Shown here: positions 8,287-16,744 of the stretch, in pieces | Layout of the letters: every line of letters starts with the position of its first letter | Numbering within the stretch: position 1 is the first letter of the stretch | From: Hungatella sp. UBA3048 | GTDB taxonomy: Bacteria > Bacillota > Clostridia > Lachnospirales > Lachnospiraceae | Direction: 5' to 3' | Assembly (NCBI GenBank): GCA_002367105.1 | Contig: DFCS01000047.1 | Location: 1-64,000, forward strand | Length of the DNA: 64,000 nucleotides | The notes under the pieces: generated by a model | Seen by the model: only the letters and a program-made list of their open reading frames with translations | Databases searched by the model: none | What the model was told of the DNA's origin: nothing | Program-made: the position numbers and the translations under genes

Positions 8287-9624
8287 ATGAGACGGGCAAT
8301 TATCATATTTACAAGAGCACCAATACCGGGAAGGACGAAGACCAGGATGATGCCTCAGCTTAGTCCGCTGCAATGTGCAAAGCTTCATATCTGTTTTTTG
8401 AAAGACATTAAAAAGGAATGTGAAAAGTGCCGGGTAAATATTTTTGTTTGCTATACCCCGGATGAAGGTAAACAGAAAAGGTATCTAAAGGAAGTTATGG
8501 GAAGGCAGAAAGGGTACATTCTGCAGCGGGGAGAACATCTGGGGGAACGAATGTACCTGGCTTTCGAAGAAGTATTTGCTATGGGGTATGAGGAATGCAT
8601 TCTGATCGGAACCGATGTACCAGAACTGCGGTCCGGTGATCTAATGCGGGCGTTTGAAGTGCTTAAAGCCCAGGATGTGGTGTTCGGGAAAACCTATGAT
8701 GGAGGATATTATCTCGTAGGTATGAAGAAAGCACGGCGGGAAGCCTTTGGTCTTGACCAGTATGGACATGGAGCGGTATTAGAGGAAACCATAAGGGCTC
8801 TTTCTCAGGCCGGAATTACGGTGGGTTATACGAAGAAGCTCTGGGATTTGGACACTCCATCGGATTTAAAAGAGTATCGGAAACGGATACGCGTAAGGAA
8901 AGAACTGAAGCAGACGGAAACTGGGCGGTATGCGGCTGGAATTACTCCGGTCTCTATTATTATCCCTATATATAATGAGGAAAATAGAATTGTAATGTTT
9001 CAGGAGCAGTTAAAGGAACTGCAGGGAAAATGTGAAATATTGTTCGTGGATGGGGGAAGCACAGACCGTACACTGGAATTAATAGATCCTGGATATACCG
9101 TGCTGCACAGTGCAAAAGGCAGGGGAAGGCAGATGAACGCAGGAGCAAAAGCAAGCTGCGGAGACATTCTGTTTTTCCTCCATTGTGACAGTGAGCTTCC
9201 GCCAAAGCCACTGGCGGAAATCAGGCGGGTGATGAGGGATCATCAGGCCGGCTGCTTTGGGATAGCATTTCACTCCCATAACTTTTTCATGTTTACATGC
9301 AGGGTGATCTCCAACCACAGAATTAAGGACCGGAAGGTCATGTTTGGAGATCAGGGGATTTTTGTGGACCGGGAGTTATTTTTTGAAGTTGGAATGTTTC
9401 CCGGGATTCCGATCATGGAAGACTACCAGTTCTCACTGACATTAAAGGAAAAAAAAGTGAGGCTTGGAATGGCAGGGAGAAGAATTTATACATCGGACAG
9501 GCGTTTTCCAAAAGGGACCGTACCAAAGCTGAAGCTCATGTGGAACATGAACCGGCTCCGAAAAATGTACCGGGACGGAGTTTCCATAGAACAAATCTCG
9601 GATATGTACCGGGATATCAGATAG
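8287..9624 (+). CDS. Fusion of the two rSAM/selenodomain-associated glycosyltransferase-like proteins (445 aa)
   Basis: Residues 1-200 match the CofC-like DUF2064 transferase (NCBI TIGR04282 type): FTRAPIPGRTKTRM nucleotide-binding start, LIGTDVPEL acidic motif and KTYDGGYYLVG. Residues about 219-445 are a GT-A family 2 transferase of the TIGR04283 type: SIIIPIYNEENR, FVDGGSTDRT, SAKGRGRQMNAGA and FFLHCDSELP. These two usually occur as separate neighbouring genes with an ArsS-like radical SAM/selenodomain enzyme and have been linked to arsenosugar synthesis. Here they are one polypeptide and no radical SAM gene is present in the window. The product probably activates a sugar and transfers it to an unknown acceptor. 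Confidence 0.85.
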   Translation: MRRAIIIFTRAPIPGRTKTRMMPQLSPLQCAKLHICFLKDIKKECEKCRVNIFVCYTPDEGKQKRYLKEVMGRQKGYILQRGEHLGERMYLAFEEVFAMGYEECILIGTDVPELRSGDLMRAFEVLKAQDVVFGKTYDGGYYLVGMKKARREAFGLDQYGHGAVLEETIRALSQAGITVGYTKKLWDLDTPSDLKEYRKRIRVRKELKQTETGRYAAGITPVSIIIPIYNEENRIVMFQEQLKELQGKCEILFVDGGSTDRTLELIDPGYTVLHSAKGRGRQMNAGAKASCGDILFFLHCDSELPPKPLAEIRRVMRDHQAGCFGIAFHSHNFFMFTCRVISNHRIKDRKVMFGDQGIFVDRELFFEVGMFPGIPIMEDYQFSLTLKEKKVRLGMAGRRIYTSDRRFPKGTVPKLKLMWNMNRLRKMYRDGVSIEQISDMYRDIR

Positions 9625-9635
9625 GGGGTGGAGAT

Positions 9636-10640
9636 ATGGATCAGGTAAAGGGATTAGGAGAATACATCAGATGGAAGGGATACCGGGAAAGGCTGGGGCT
9701 TCCCAAGGAGGTTACAGAAGAATACCGGATGCTGGCTCAGGGTGAGTATAACAGAAACTACCTGTTTCTTCACCCGGTGACAGAAAAGAAGCTTATTCTG
9801 AGGGTGAATTTTGGAAGCCAGATGCATCTTGAAGATCAGATTGAGTATGAATTCCGTGCATTGGAGCTGTTAAAGGATTCGGGGCGCACGCCAAGACCCT
9901 TATATGTGGATGGATCTAAGGAGAAGCTTCCCTTTGGAGTAATGGTAATGGAGTATCTTCCCGGACATGCATTGGATTATGAAAAGGAACTGCTATATGC
10001 AGCTGACTGTCTGGCGGATATACACAGTATTGACCTTGGGAGGAAGACGCCGCTGGTGGCGCCGGACAATCCCTTAAAAGCAATTTTGGAAGAATGCGAG
10101 GAAATGTTCCGGACGTATGAAGAGTCTGCTCTTGGAGACGAAGGAAAGAAAAGAAAAATACGAAGGATGCTGGACAGAGGCTGGGGAAGGGCAGACAGCC
10201 TGCCAAAGCCATCCTACCGGTGCTGCATTAATACGGAGTTGAATTCTACGAATTTTCTTATTAATGGTGAAGGAAAAGGTAATTACTTAATTGACTGGGA
10301 AAAGCCGATTTACGGTGATCCGGCTCAGGACCTGGGGCACTTTCTTGCGCCCACCACAACCTTCTGGAAGACAGATGTGATTCTGGAAAGTGAACAGATG
10401 GAGAAGTTTACGGATGCGTATATCAAGAAGGCAGCAGGGAGATTTAATATTGACGGCCTGAAGGAACGGACCTGGGCGTATATTCCCATTACGTGCCTGC
10501 GGGGAATTACCTGGTGTGCAATGGCCTGGGTGGAATATAAGCAGCCGGGCAAAGAAATAATCAATGAGTCAACAGCCCGTAAACTGGAGGCGTATTTAAG
10601 CCATGGATTCCTGGATAAAATAGCAGGATTTGTTGGCTGA
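9636..10640 (+). CDS. APH/choline-kinase-fold phosphotransferase with altered catalytic loop (334 aa)
   Basis: The N-lobe has RVNFGSQMH and the hinge VMEYLPG. The C-lobe carries the Brenner-loop position CINTELNSTNFLI (about 197-209) and LIDWEKPIYGDPAQDLG (218-234). In the loop, the usual HxDxxxxN reads N199-T-E201-L-N-S-T-N206, so the catalytic base position is Glu instead of Asp, while the metal-binding D220 is kept. This may be a small-molecule kinase, for example a sugar or thio-sugar kinase like MtnK. The ATG at 9636 follows AGGGGGTGGAG 11 bases after the transferase stop, and an upstream in-frame ATG lies inside the previous gene and is rejected. Confidence 0.75.
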   Translation: MDQVKGLGEYIRWKGYRERLGLPKEVTEEYRMLAQGEYNRNYLFLHPVTEKKLILRVNFGSQMHLEDQIEYEFRALELLKDSGRTPRPLYVDGSKEKLPFGVMVMEYLPGHALDYEKELLYAADCLADIHSIDLGRKTPLVAPDNPLKAILEECEEMFRTYEESALGDEGKKRKIRRMLDRGWGRADSLPKPSYRCCINTELNSTNFLINGEGKGNYLIDWEKPIYGDPAQDLGHFLAPTTTFWKTDVILESEQMEKFTDAYIKKAAGRFNIDGLKERTWAYIPITCLRGITWCAMAWVEYKQPGKEIINESTARKLEAYLSHGFLDKIAGFVG

Positions 10641-10781
10641 TACCAGATATATAACTATATGGAATCAATGAATCGGTAACTATGGAGGTTCCGCTTAAAA
10701 GAAGTGGAATTGCCTTTATAATCACCATAATACGGTGCAGAAAAAATATACACGCACCGGTAAACCAAGGAGGAAATATTT

Positions 10782-11684
10782 ATGAAAAAGAAGTTTTTAT
10801 CAGCTGTTTTAGTGTCAGCAATGACCGTATCCATGATTGCAGGATGCAGTTCCGGAAATACGGGAGAGAAGAAAGAATCTGCGGCTGTGGAAAGCACAGT
10901 AGCAGAAAGCACAGTGGCAGCAGAAGGCACAACGGCAGCGGAACTTACATCGGCAGCAGAAAACACAGGGAAAGAAGATTACCAGTTTGTATCTGCCGGG
11001 GATGCAGTAAAAGCGGCGGCTGACGGAAAAACACATGTCCTTGATGTAAGGGAGTGGTCAAATTACGGTTCAGGGAGAGTTGCCAATTCGGAATGGTGTC
11101 CCATCTTCCCGCTGGAAGACGAATCCCTGGCAGATCAGATGAAAGCATATGCGGAAGAAAATTTAAAGGACGGAGAGAAAATCTATATTATCTGCAACAG
11201 CGGGCAAAGAGGAGCCCAGAAGTCAACAGAGGTGTTGGAAAAAGCCGGAATCGATGCAGCCCTTATCTATACAGTTGAAGGGGGAGCAAAAGCTCTGGCA
11301 AAAGAAAAAGGTGCGCTGACAACAAACCGAGCGGAAGAAGGCATAGACTGGCAGTATGCAAAAGCAGCAGATGTGATTGCAAAGAAAGATGCTCAGATCG
11401 TGGATGTACGTGATGATGATACATATGCAGGTGGCCATTTGGAAAATTCTCTTCAGGTTAATTTAAAAGATTTTGAAAGTGCCGATGCACAGACTGCAAT
11501 GTATGAACTGGCAGCAGAGAAGCTTAATAAAGATGAGCCGGTATATTTCTTATGCTACAGCGGAAATAAATGCGCAAAGACAGCGATTTCCGTGTTAAAG
11601 GATGCTGGCTTTGATGAAAAGAATCTGTTTATCATTGAAAACGGGGCAAAAGACGGTGACGTTCAGGCAGCATTTGTAAAATAA
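10782..11684 (+). CDS. Second double-rhodanese lipoprotein (300 aa)
   Basis: The lipobox is MIAGC (C22). Residues 31-62 are a low-complexity Ala/Ser/Thr/Val/Glu linker made of imperfect VESTVAEST-like repeats. Two rhodanese domains follow, with active-loop cysteines C138 (IICNSGQRG) and C258 (FLCYSGNKC) and acidic DVRE/DVRD motifs at the domain starts. This one is of the single-domain GlpE/PspE-like type repeated twice, and so differs from the thiosulfate sulfurtransferase-like protein at 3897. It lies 141 bases after the kinase gene, with a good GGAGG site, just before an ABC importer. E. coli likewise carries the sulfurtransferase gene ynjE beside ynjBCD. Confidence 0.85.
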   Translation: MKKKFLSAVLVSAMTVSMIAGCSSGNTGEKKESAAVESTVAESTVAAEGTTAAELTSAAENTGKEDYQFVSAGDAVKAAADGKTHVLDVREWSNYGSGRVANSEWCPIFPLEDESLADQMKAYAEENLKDGEKIYIICNSGQRGAQKSTEVLEKAGIDAALIYTVEGGAKALAKEKGALTTNRAEEGIDWQYAKAADVIAKKDAQIVDVRDDDTYAGGHLENSLQVNLKDFESADAQTAMYELAAEKLNKDEPVYFLCYSGNKCAKTAISVLKDAGFDEKNLFIIENGAKDGDVQAAFVK

Positions 11685-11722
11685 TAAGCCTGCAGGAAAA
11701 CAGTGAAAGACGGAGATAAGTG

Positions 11723-12967
11723 ATGAAAAAAAGAATTTCGGCAGCGCTTCTTGCGGTTATTGCAGCGCTTTCCATGACAGCCTGCGGGAACAATGAAGGA
11801 CCAAAGGTAGAGAAAAAAACGGCTTTAGAAACAGAAGAGATGTCATTCGACAGAATGAAGGAGGAAGCAAAGGGTACTACCGTTACATTTTATGGATGGG
11901 GCGGGGATGAGAAGCTGAATGAATGGCTTGACAATTCCTTCGCACCGGTAATGAAGGAAACGTATGATATTACCATGGAACGTGTTCCAATGGAGATTGA
12001 TCAGATATTAAGCCAGTTGTCAGGAGAAATCCAGGTGGGAGAAAAGGACGGAAGCATTGACATGATCTGGATCAATGGAGAAAACTTCCGGTCTGCAAAA
12101 GAAAACAATATGCTCTACGGGCCTTTCGCAGATAAACTTCCCAATTTTCAGAATTATGTAGATGGAAAGTCCGAAGATGTAACGCTCGATTTTGCGTATC
12201 CCATTGAAGGATTTGAAGCTCCTTATGGAAAAGCTCAGATCGTTATGATTGCAGATACAGCTGTAACTCCGGATATGCCCAAAAGTGCAGAAGACTTTAA
12301 GGAGTTTGTCCGGAAGTATCCGGGAAAGGTGACTTATCCGGCGCTTCCGGATTTTACAGGAAGTGCGTTTGTCAGAAATATGATCTATGAGATCTGCGGA
12401 TACGAACAGTTTTTGGATATGAAAGGGGATAAGGAAACGGTAAAAGCTGCTGTGGAACCTGCAATGGCATATTTAAGGGAGCTGAATCCGTACTTATGGA
12501 ATGAAGGAAAAACCTTCCCTGATTCCTCAACGACTCTGGACAATATGTTTTCAGACGGGGAGGTTGTGCTGAACATGACCTATGATGCCTACGGAACTGC
12601 TGTTAAGATAGCGGACGGGGCATATACACAGACAACACAGTCGTTCCAGTTTGAGAAAGGGACCATCGGTAATACCAATTTTATGGCCATTGCGGCAAAC
12701 TCAGGGAATAAGGCAGGAGCAATGGTGGCAATCAATGAAATGCTGTCTCCGGAAATTCAGGCAGACCGTTATGATACATTGAAGGTCATCCCGGTTCTTG
12801 ATAATTCAAAGCTTTCAAAGGAACAGAAAGCATCATTTGATGAGGTGGAGCTTGGAAAAGGAACGATTCCCCAGGATGAGCTGTTATCAAAACGTCTTCC
12901 GGAAATGCCGGCTGAGCTTGTTCCCATTATTGAAGAAATATGGACAGAAGAAGTGGCAGGAAAATAA
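11723..12967 (+). CDS. YnjB-like ABC transporter solute-binding lipoprotein (414 aa)
   Basis: The signal peptide ends in the lipobox MTAC (C21). The mature part starts with TVTFYGWGGDEKLNEWLD, a family 1-type periplasmic-binding start, and later has IDMIWINGENF and ATG-rich binding-lobe segments typical of the YnjB/thiamine-like group. ATG 11723 is taken over the GTG three bases earlier, because of the MKKRI signal start and the CGGAG site. It is followed, with a one-base overlap, by two permease genes and an ATPase gene. The ligand is unknown. Rhodanese neighbours and a nucleoside hydrolase downstream argue for a sulfur-containing or nucleoside-like solute. Confidence 0.8.
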   Translation: MKKRISAALLAVIAALSMTACGNNEGPKVEKKTALETEEMSFDRMKEEAKGTTVTFYGWGGDEKLNEWLDNSFAPVMKETYDITMERVPMEIDQILSQLSGEIQVGEKDGSIDMIWINGENFRSAKENNMLYGPFADKLPNFQNYVDGKSEDVTLDFAYPIEGFEAPYGKAQIVMIADTAVTPDMPKSAEDFKEFVRKYPGKVTYPALPDFTGSAFVRNMIYEICGYEQFLDMKGDKETVKAAVEPAMAYLRELNPYLWNEGKTFPDSSTTLDNMFSDGEVVLNMTYDAYGTAVKIADGAYTQTTQSFQFEKGTIGNTNFMAIAANSGNKAGAMVAINEMLSPEIQADRYDTLKVIPVLDNSKLSKEQKASFDEVELGKGTIPQDELLSKRLPEMPAELVPIIEEIWTEEVAGK

Positions 12968-13836
12968 TGAAAGATAAGCTGATGCCATACTTGCTTTTGG
13001 CTCCCCAAATATTGCTTATCATTTTGTTTATAATTGGATTAGTAACTGGAATTACCCAAAGCTTAGGGGTAATTCCAGCTTTTGGGTTAAAGAAGCCAAC
13101 GCTTTTGTATTATAAGGAGGTTCTGTCACGGCCGGATATGATGGGATCGGTACTGTACAGCCTTAGGATTTCGCTGTTTTCATCGGCTCTTGCAACGGCA
13201 GGCGGCGTATTTTTTTGCGGCGTATGTGTCATGGGAAAGAAAACTCAGGGAACAGTTATGCGTATCATCCAGCTTCCAATCATCGTGCCTCATGTGGTTG
13301 CGGCGCTTTTTATTATTAATATTTTTTCCAGAAACGGGATTTTGGCCAGGATTTTCTATGCATTAGGCATGATACAGGAACAGCAGCAGTTTCCGATGCT
13401 TATTTATGATCCTCACGGAATCGGAATTATCATGGCATATCTGTGGAAGGAAATTCCCTTTATAATTTATTTCGTCATCGCACTGATGGCTAATATTAAC
13501 GGAAGTCTGGGAGAAGCTGCGACAAACCTTGGGGCGAAAACGTGGACGGTGTTCTGGAGGGTGACGCTGCCCTTGTGCAGAAATACAATTATAAGCGGAT
13601 TTTTAATTATTTTTGTATTCGCCCTGGGAGCGTATGAGCTTCCTCTTTTGCTTGGGGCCACGGTTCCAAAGGCATTGCCGGTTCTTGCTTATCAGGAGTA
13701 CATTCATCCGGATTTAAGAAACCGGCTTTATGCCATGGCTTTAAATGGAATCATTATCATAATCTCCCTTATCAGTGCGCTGATATATGTTCTGATGATG
13801 CGGAAAAATGTGAAATGTTTAACGGAAGAGCAATAG
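12967..13836 (+). CDS. ABC transporter permease, YnjC-type first subunit (289 aa)
   Basis: Six hydrophobic helices are visible. The cytoplasmic EAA loop reads EAATNLGAKTWTVFW, which contacts the ATPase. The start codon overlaps the previous stop (TAATG). E. coli YnjC is a single fused permease, while here the two halves are separate genes, as in thiamine and iron importers. The upstream in-frame start at 12940 lies within the binding-protein gene and is not needed. Confidence 0.85.
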   Translation: MKDKLMPYLLLAPQILLIILFIIGLVTGITQSLGVIPAFGLKKPTLLYYKEVLSRPDMMGSVLYSLRISLFSSALATAGGVFFCGVCVMGKKTQGTVMRIIQLPIIVPHVVAALFIINIFSRNGILARIFYALGMIQEQQQFPMLIYDPHGIGIIMAYLWKEIPFIIYFVIALMANINGSLGEAATNLGAKTWTVFWRVTLPLCRNTIISGFLIIFVFALGAYELPLLLGATVPKALPVLAYQEYIHPDLRNRLYAMALNGIIIIISLISALIYVLMMRKNVKCLTEEQ

Positions 13837-13839
13837 ACC

Positions 13840-14661
13840 ATGATGAATAAAAGAAAATCAATATTTATAAGCATGTCACAGTTCCTTTTACTGGCTGCCA
13901 TTCTGATTCCGGCGGCCACTCTGTTTCTATGGATATTCACAGAAAGGTGGACATGGCCGGATCTGATGCCTCAGGTGTTTTCAAAGAGAGCTATTTTAGA
14001 AATAGCAGGAAGAAAAAAAGAGCTTTTGCAAATCCTTTGGTCAAGCATTCTGATTTCCACGGTGGTAGCAGCCTTATCTGCGGTGATCGGTATTATGACG
14101 GCGAGAGCCATTCTATTATACCGTTTTCCCGGGAAGCAGCTGGTGTATTTTTTCACCATTCTTCCATTTATGGTTCCTGCCACCGTATTTGCAATGGGGA
14201 TACAGATTACATTTATTAAAATGGGGTTAAACAACAGGATTACAGGGGTCATCATTGCTCATCTGATCTGTTCACTCCCTTATGCCGTGCGCCTCATCAT
14301 GGATGGAACGGCGGCTGTTGGAAGCAGGCTGGAAGAGCAGGCAAGAGTCCTGGGAGCCTCTTCTTTTCAGGCCTTTTTCAAAACGTCTCTGCCAATGTTA
14401 ATGCCTGTGATTCTTTCGGCGGTGAGCATGTCCTATATCGTTTCCTTCAGCCAGTATTTTCTCACGCTGATGATCGGTGGGGGAAATGTAAAGACCTTTA
14501 CGATCCTCATGGTTCCCTATCTGCAAAGCGGAAATAGAAACATTGCCTGTATTTACAGCACCCTGTTTCTGGGCGTGACACTGCTTGTGTTTGGGGTCTT
14601 TGAATGGGCGGCAGGCCGCTTTATGAAACAGGGCGGCGGAGAATTTTATACATCGGAATGA
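13840..14661 (+). CDS. ABC transporter permease, second subunit (273 aa)
   Basis: This is a six-helix BPD-type permease with an EAA-like loop (EEQARVLGASSFQAFFKTSLP). It starts three bases after the first permease, consistent with obligate co-expression. It would form the heterodimeric channel with the preceding protein and be driven by the ATPase at 14691. Hydrophobic segments lie near residues 10-30, 65-88, 100-125, 135-155, 180-205 and 235-258. Confidence 0.85.
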   Translation: MMNKRKSIFISMSQFLLLAAILIPAATLFLWIFTERWTWPDLMPQVFSKRAILEIAGRKKELLQILWSSILISTVVAALSAVIGIMTARAILLYRFPGKQLVYFFTILPFMVPATVFAMGIQITFIKMGLNNRITGVIIAHLICSLPYAVRLIMDGTAAVGSRLEEQARVLGASSFQAFFKTSLPMLMPVILSAVSMSYIVSFSQYFLTLMIGGGNVKTFTILMVPYLQSGNRNIACIYSTLFLGVTLLVFGVFEWAAGRFMKQGGGEFYTSE

Positions 14662-14690
14662 GATGACAAGAGAAAAGGGTGAGATAAACA

Positions 14691-15713
14691 ATGAGCCTTA
14701 TGGTTGATAATTTAAAAGTAGTACTGCAGAAAAAAGAGATTCTTCATGGGATCAGCCTGGATATACAGGAAGGGGAATTCATCTCGCTTCTTGGTGCCTC
14801 CGGGTGCGGGAAGACAACGCTTTTGAAAAGCATAGCGGGACTACTGGAAATCGAACAGGGAGATATCCGGATCCAGGAAGCATCGGTTGCGGGGATTCCG
14901 CCGGAGAAAAGAGGGACGGTCATCGTATTCCAGGATTTACGACTGTTTCCTCACATGACTGTGGAACAAAATATTGCATTTCCCATGGAACTTCAAAAGG
15001 TGCCGAAAGATGTTCGGAAGGAAACGGTGAAAAAGCTGCTGGAAGAAGTACAGCTTATGGGATTTGAGAAACGGAAAATAAAAGAAATATCCGGGGGACA
15101 GATGCAGAGAGTTGCGCTGGCAAGAGCCCTTGCTGCAAATCCGAGAGTGCTGCTTTTGGATGAACCTTTTTCAGGACTGGATGAGTGCCTGAGGTTTGAG
15201 ATGGGGAATCTTGTGAAGAAGCTTCACCAGGAACGGAAGATTACAACGATTCTTGTGACTCATGAGAAAAGAGAAGCAATGCAGATGTCAGACAGGATTG
15301 CGCTGATGAGTGAGGGTCAGATTTTACAATTTGATACGCCAAGGAATATGTTCCGTCATCCGGTCTCAAGGACGGTGGCGGAATATTTCGGCAGGGTAAA
15401 CTATGTGAAGGGAAGAATGGAAAACCACAGGTTTAGCAGCAGGCTGTTTGAGATGAGTGCAGAGCTGGAAGACGGGGATTATGAGGCGATGATTCGGCCA
15501 TTTTCCGTAAAGCTTGTAAGAGAAGGAGCCTATCCAATTACCGGTATCTCATTTATGGGTGAGATGGCGGAAGTGAGGATAGAAGTACCGGAAGGTATCA
15601 TACTGAGTCAGGTCATAAGTCAGGAACTGGAGAAGCTGGGACTGGAAGAAGGAGACCGGGCCGGTATTTTTATCGAGGAAAACGGAGTGACTTGGTTTCG
15701 GAAGGGAGCGTAA
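14691..15713 (+). CDS. ABC transporter ATPase, YnjD/PotA-like (340 aa)
   Basis: The nucleotide-binding domain has Walker A GASGCGKTT (about 39-47), Q-loop FQDLRLFPHMT, signature SGGQMQRVALARAL, Walker B LLLDEPFSGLDE and the switch histidine in VTHEKREA. Residues from about 240 on form a TOBE-like regulatory domain. It is 29 bases after the second permease, with an AAAGGGTGAG site. It energises the YnjB-like importer. Confidence 0.9.
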   Translation: MSLMVDNLKVVLQKKEILHGISLDIQEGEFISLLGASGCGKTTLLKSIAGLLEIEQGDIRIQEASVAGIPPEKRGTVIVFQDLRLFPHMTVEQNIAFPMELQKVPKDVRKETVKKLLEEVQLMGFEKRKIKEISGGQMQRVALARALAANPRVLLLDEPFSGLDECLRFEMGNLVKKLHQERKITTILVTHEKREAMQMSDRIALMSEGQILQFDTPRNMFRHPVSRTVAEYFGRVNYVKGRMENHRFSSRLFEMSAELEDGDYEAMIRPFSVKLVREGAYPITGISFMGEMAEVRIEVPEGIILSQVISQELEKLGLEEGDRAGIFIEENGVTWFRKGA

Positions 15714-15718
15714 AATAG

Positions 15719-16588
15719 ATGAAGCATGTAGTATTTGACTGCGACAATACGTTTGGGGTAAAGGACTGTGACGTGGATGACGGTCTTGCGCTTATGTATC
15801 TTCTTGGCTGTCCGGAATCGAAGGTACACGGAATCACTGCTACCTATGGGAATAGCCGGCTGGATATTGTATACAACACCTGCCAAACCATGTTAAAGGA
15901 TCTGGGGCGTGAGGATATTCCGGTGAAAATGGGCGGGGAAAGACGGGGAGCGTACAAAAGTGAGGCGGCAGATTACCTTGCAGAGATGGCGGATAAGTAT
16001 GCGGGATCTTTATCAATTCTTGCAACCGGCTCCCTTACAAATCTCCGGGGGGCTTATGAAAGGGACAATCATTTTTTTGAGAAGGTAAAGGAAATTGTGG
16101 TAATGGGAGGAATTACAAGCCCGCTTGTATTTGAGAAAAAGGTGATGAATGAGCTGAATTTCTCCTGCGATCCCTTTGCCACGTGGACGGTGCTTACGAA
16201 AGGAAGAAATGTCTCGGTGATCACAGGGAATCATTGCCTTAAGGTACTGTTTACAAGGGAGGAATATAAGGAACGTTTATTCAGCTCAGACAACAGGACC
16301 GCCGCATACATCCGGGAGAAGACGGATTATTGGTTTGGGTATAATGAGGAGGATTATGGAATCGGAGGATTTTATAACTGGGATGTGACAGCGGCAGTAT
16401 ATCTTGTGCATCCGGAGCTGTTCGAGGATGAGAGAAAGACGCTGTTGATTTCGACGGAGGATTTAAAGCGAGGGTATCTGCAGGAAGCAGAAGAAGGAAA
16501 CTGTGTGTGCAATCTTCCGGTGATCGGTGAGGAAAAGGTGTTCAAGGATCATATTTATGATGCGTGGATGCGGGTTCCCATGGATTAG
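15719..16588 (+). CDS. Inosine/uridine-preferring nucleoside hydrolase family protein (289 aa)
   Basis: The calcium-binding aspartate motif is present in a stretched form at the N terminus (DCDNTFGVKDCDVDDGLAL). Typical members have DTDPGIDDALAL, so there is an insertion of about six residues between the first aspartates and the DD pair. VVMGG and the ELNFSCDPFA segment also match the family. It would cleave the N-glycosidic bond of a nucleoside or related N-riboside. It lies five bases after the ATPase and closes the block, so the importer may bring in a nucleoside-like compound whose base is removed here. Confidence 0.8.
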   Translation: MKHVVFDCDNTFGVKDCDVDDGLALMYLLGCPESKVHGITATYGNSRLDIVYNTCQTMLKDLGREDIPVKMGGERRGAYKSEAADYLAEMADKYAGSLSILATGSLTNLRGAYERDNHFFEKVKEIVVMGGITSPLVFEKKVMNELNFSCDPFATWTVLTKGRNVSVITGNHCLKVLFTREEYKERLFSSDNRTAAYIREKTDYWFGYNEEDYGIGGFYNWDVTAAVYLVHPELFEDERKTLLISTEDLKRGYLQEAEEGNCVCNLPVIGEEKVFKDHIYDAWMRVPMD

Positions 16589-16644
16589 ACGGTGGGGTGG
16601 AGATGATACTTTGAAATACATTGAAGTTTTATGAGAAGATGGTG

Positions 16645-16689
16645 ATGACGCAGGGAAAAAGGGTGATGAGACCTTTTTCACTGCGTCAT
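16645..16689. terminator. Strong bidirectional terminator
   Basis: ATGACGCAG(G)GAAAAAGG pairs with CCTTTTTC(A)CTGCGTCAT around a GGTGATGAGA loop. It lies between the convergent nucleoside hydrolase and LacI genes and has A/T runs on both sides, so it can serve both strands. Confidence 0.85.
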
Positions 16690-16744
16690 TCAATTTTTGT
16701 AAATTCAATAATAAGTCCATTGAAAATATCAAGTTGCCTTGCAG

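Noticed and set aside
10655..11036. Minus-strand frames rich in Ala/Val/Ser opposite the second rhodanese lipoprotein
   Set aside because: The composition is produced by the repetitive linker codons on the plus strand; there is no start signal or family resemblance.
3897..16588. Possible selenoprotein gene (in-frame UGA) in the transferase block
   Set aside because: All genes end at ordinary stops with the next gene starting at once; I found no conserved cysteine motif interrupted by TGA and no SECIS-like hairpin at a suitable place.
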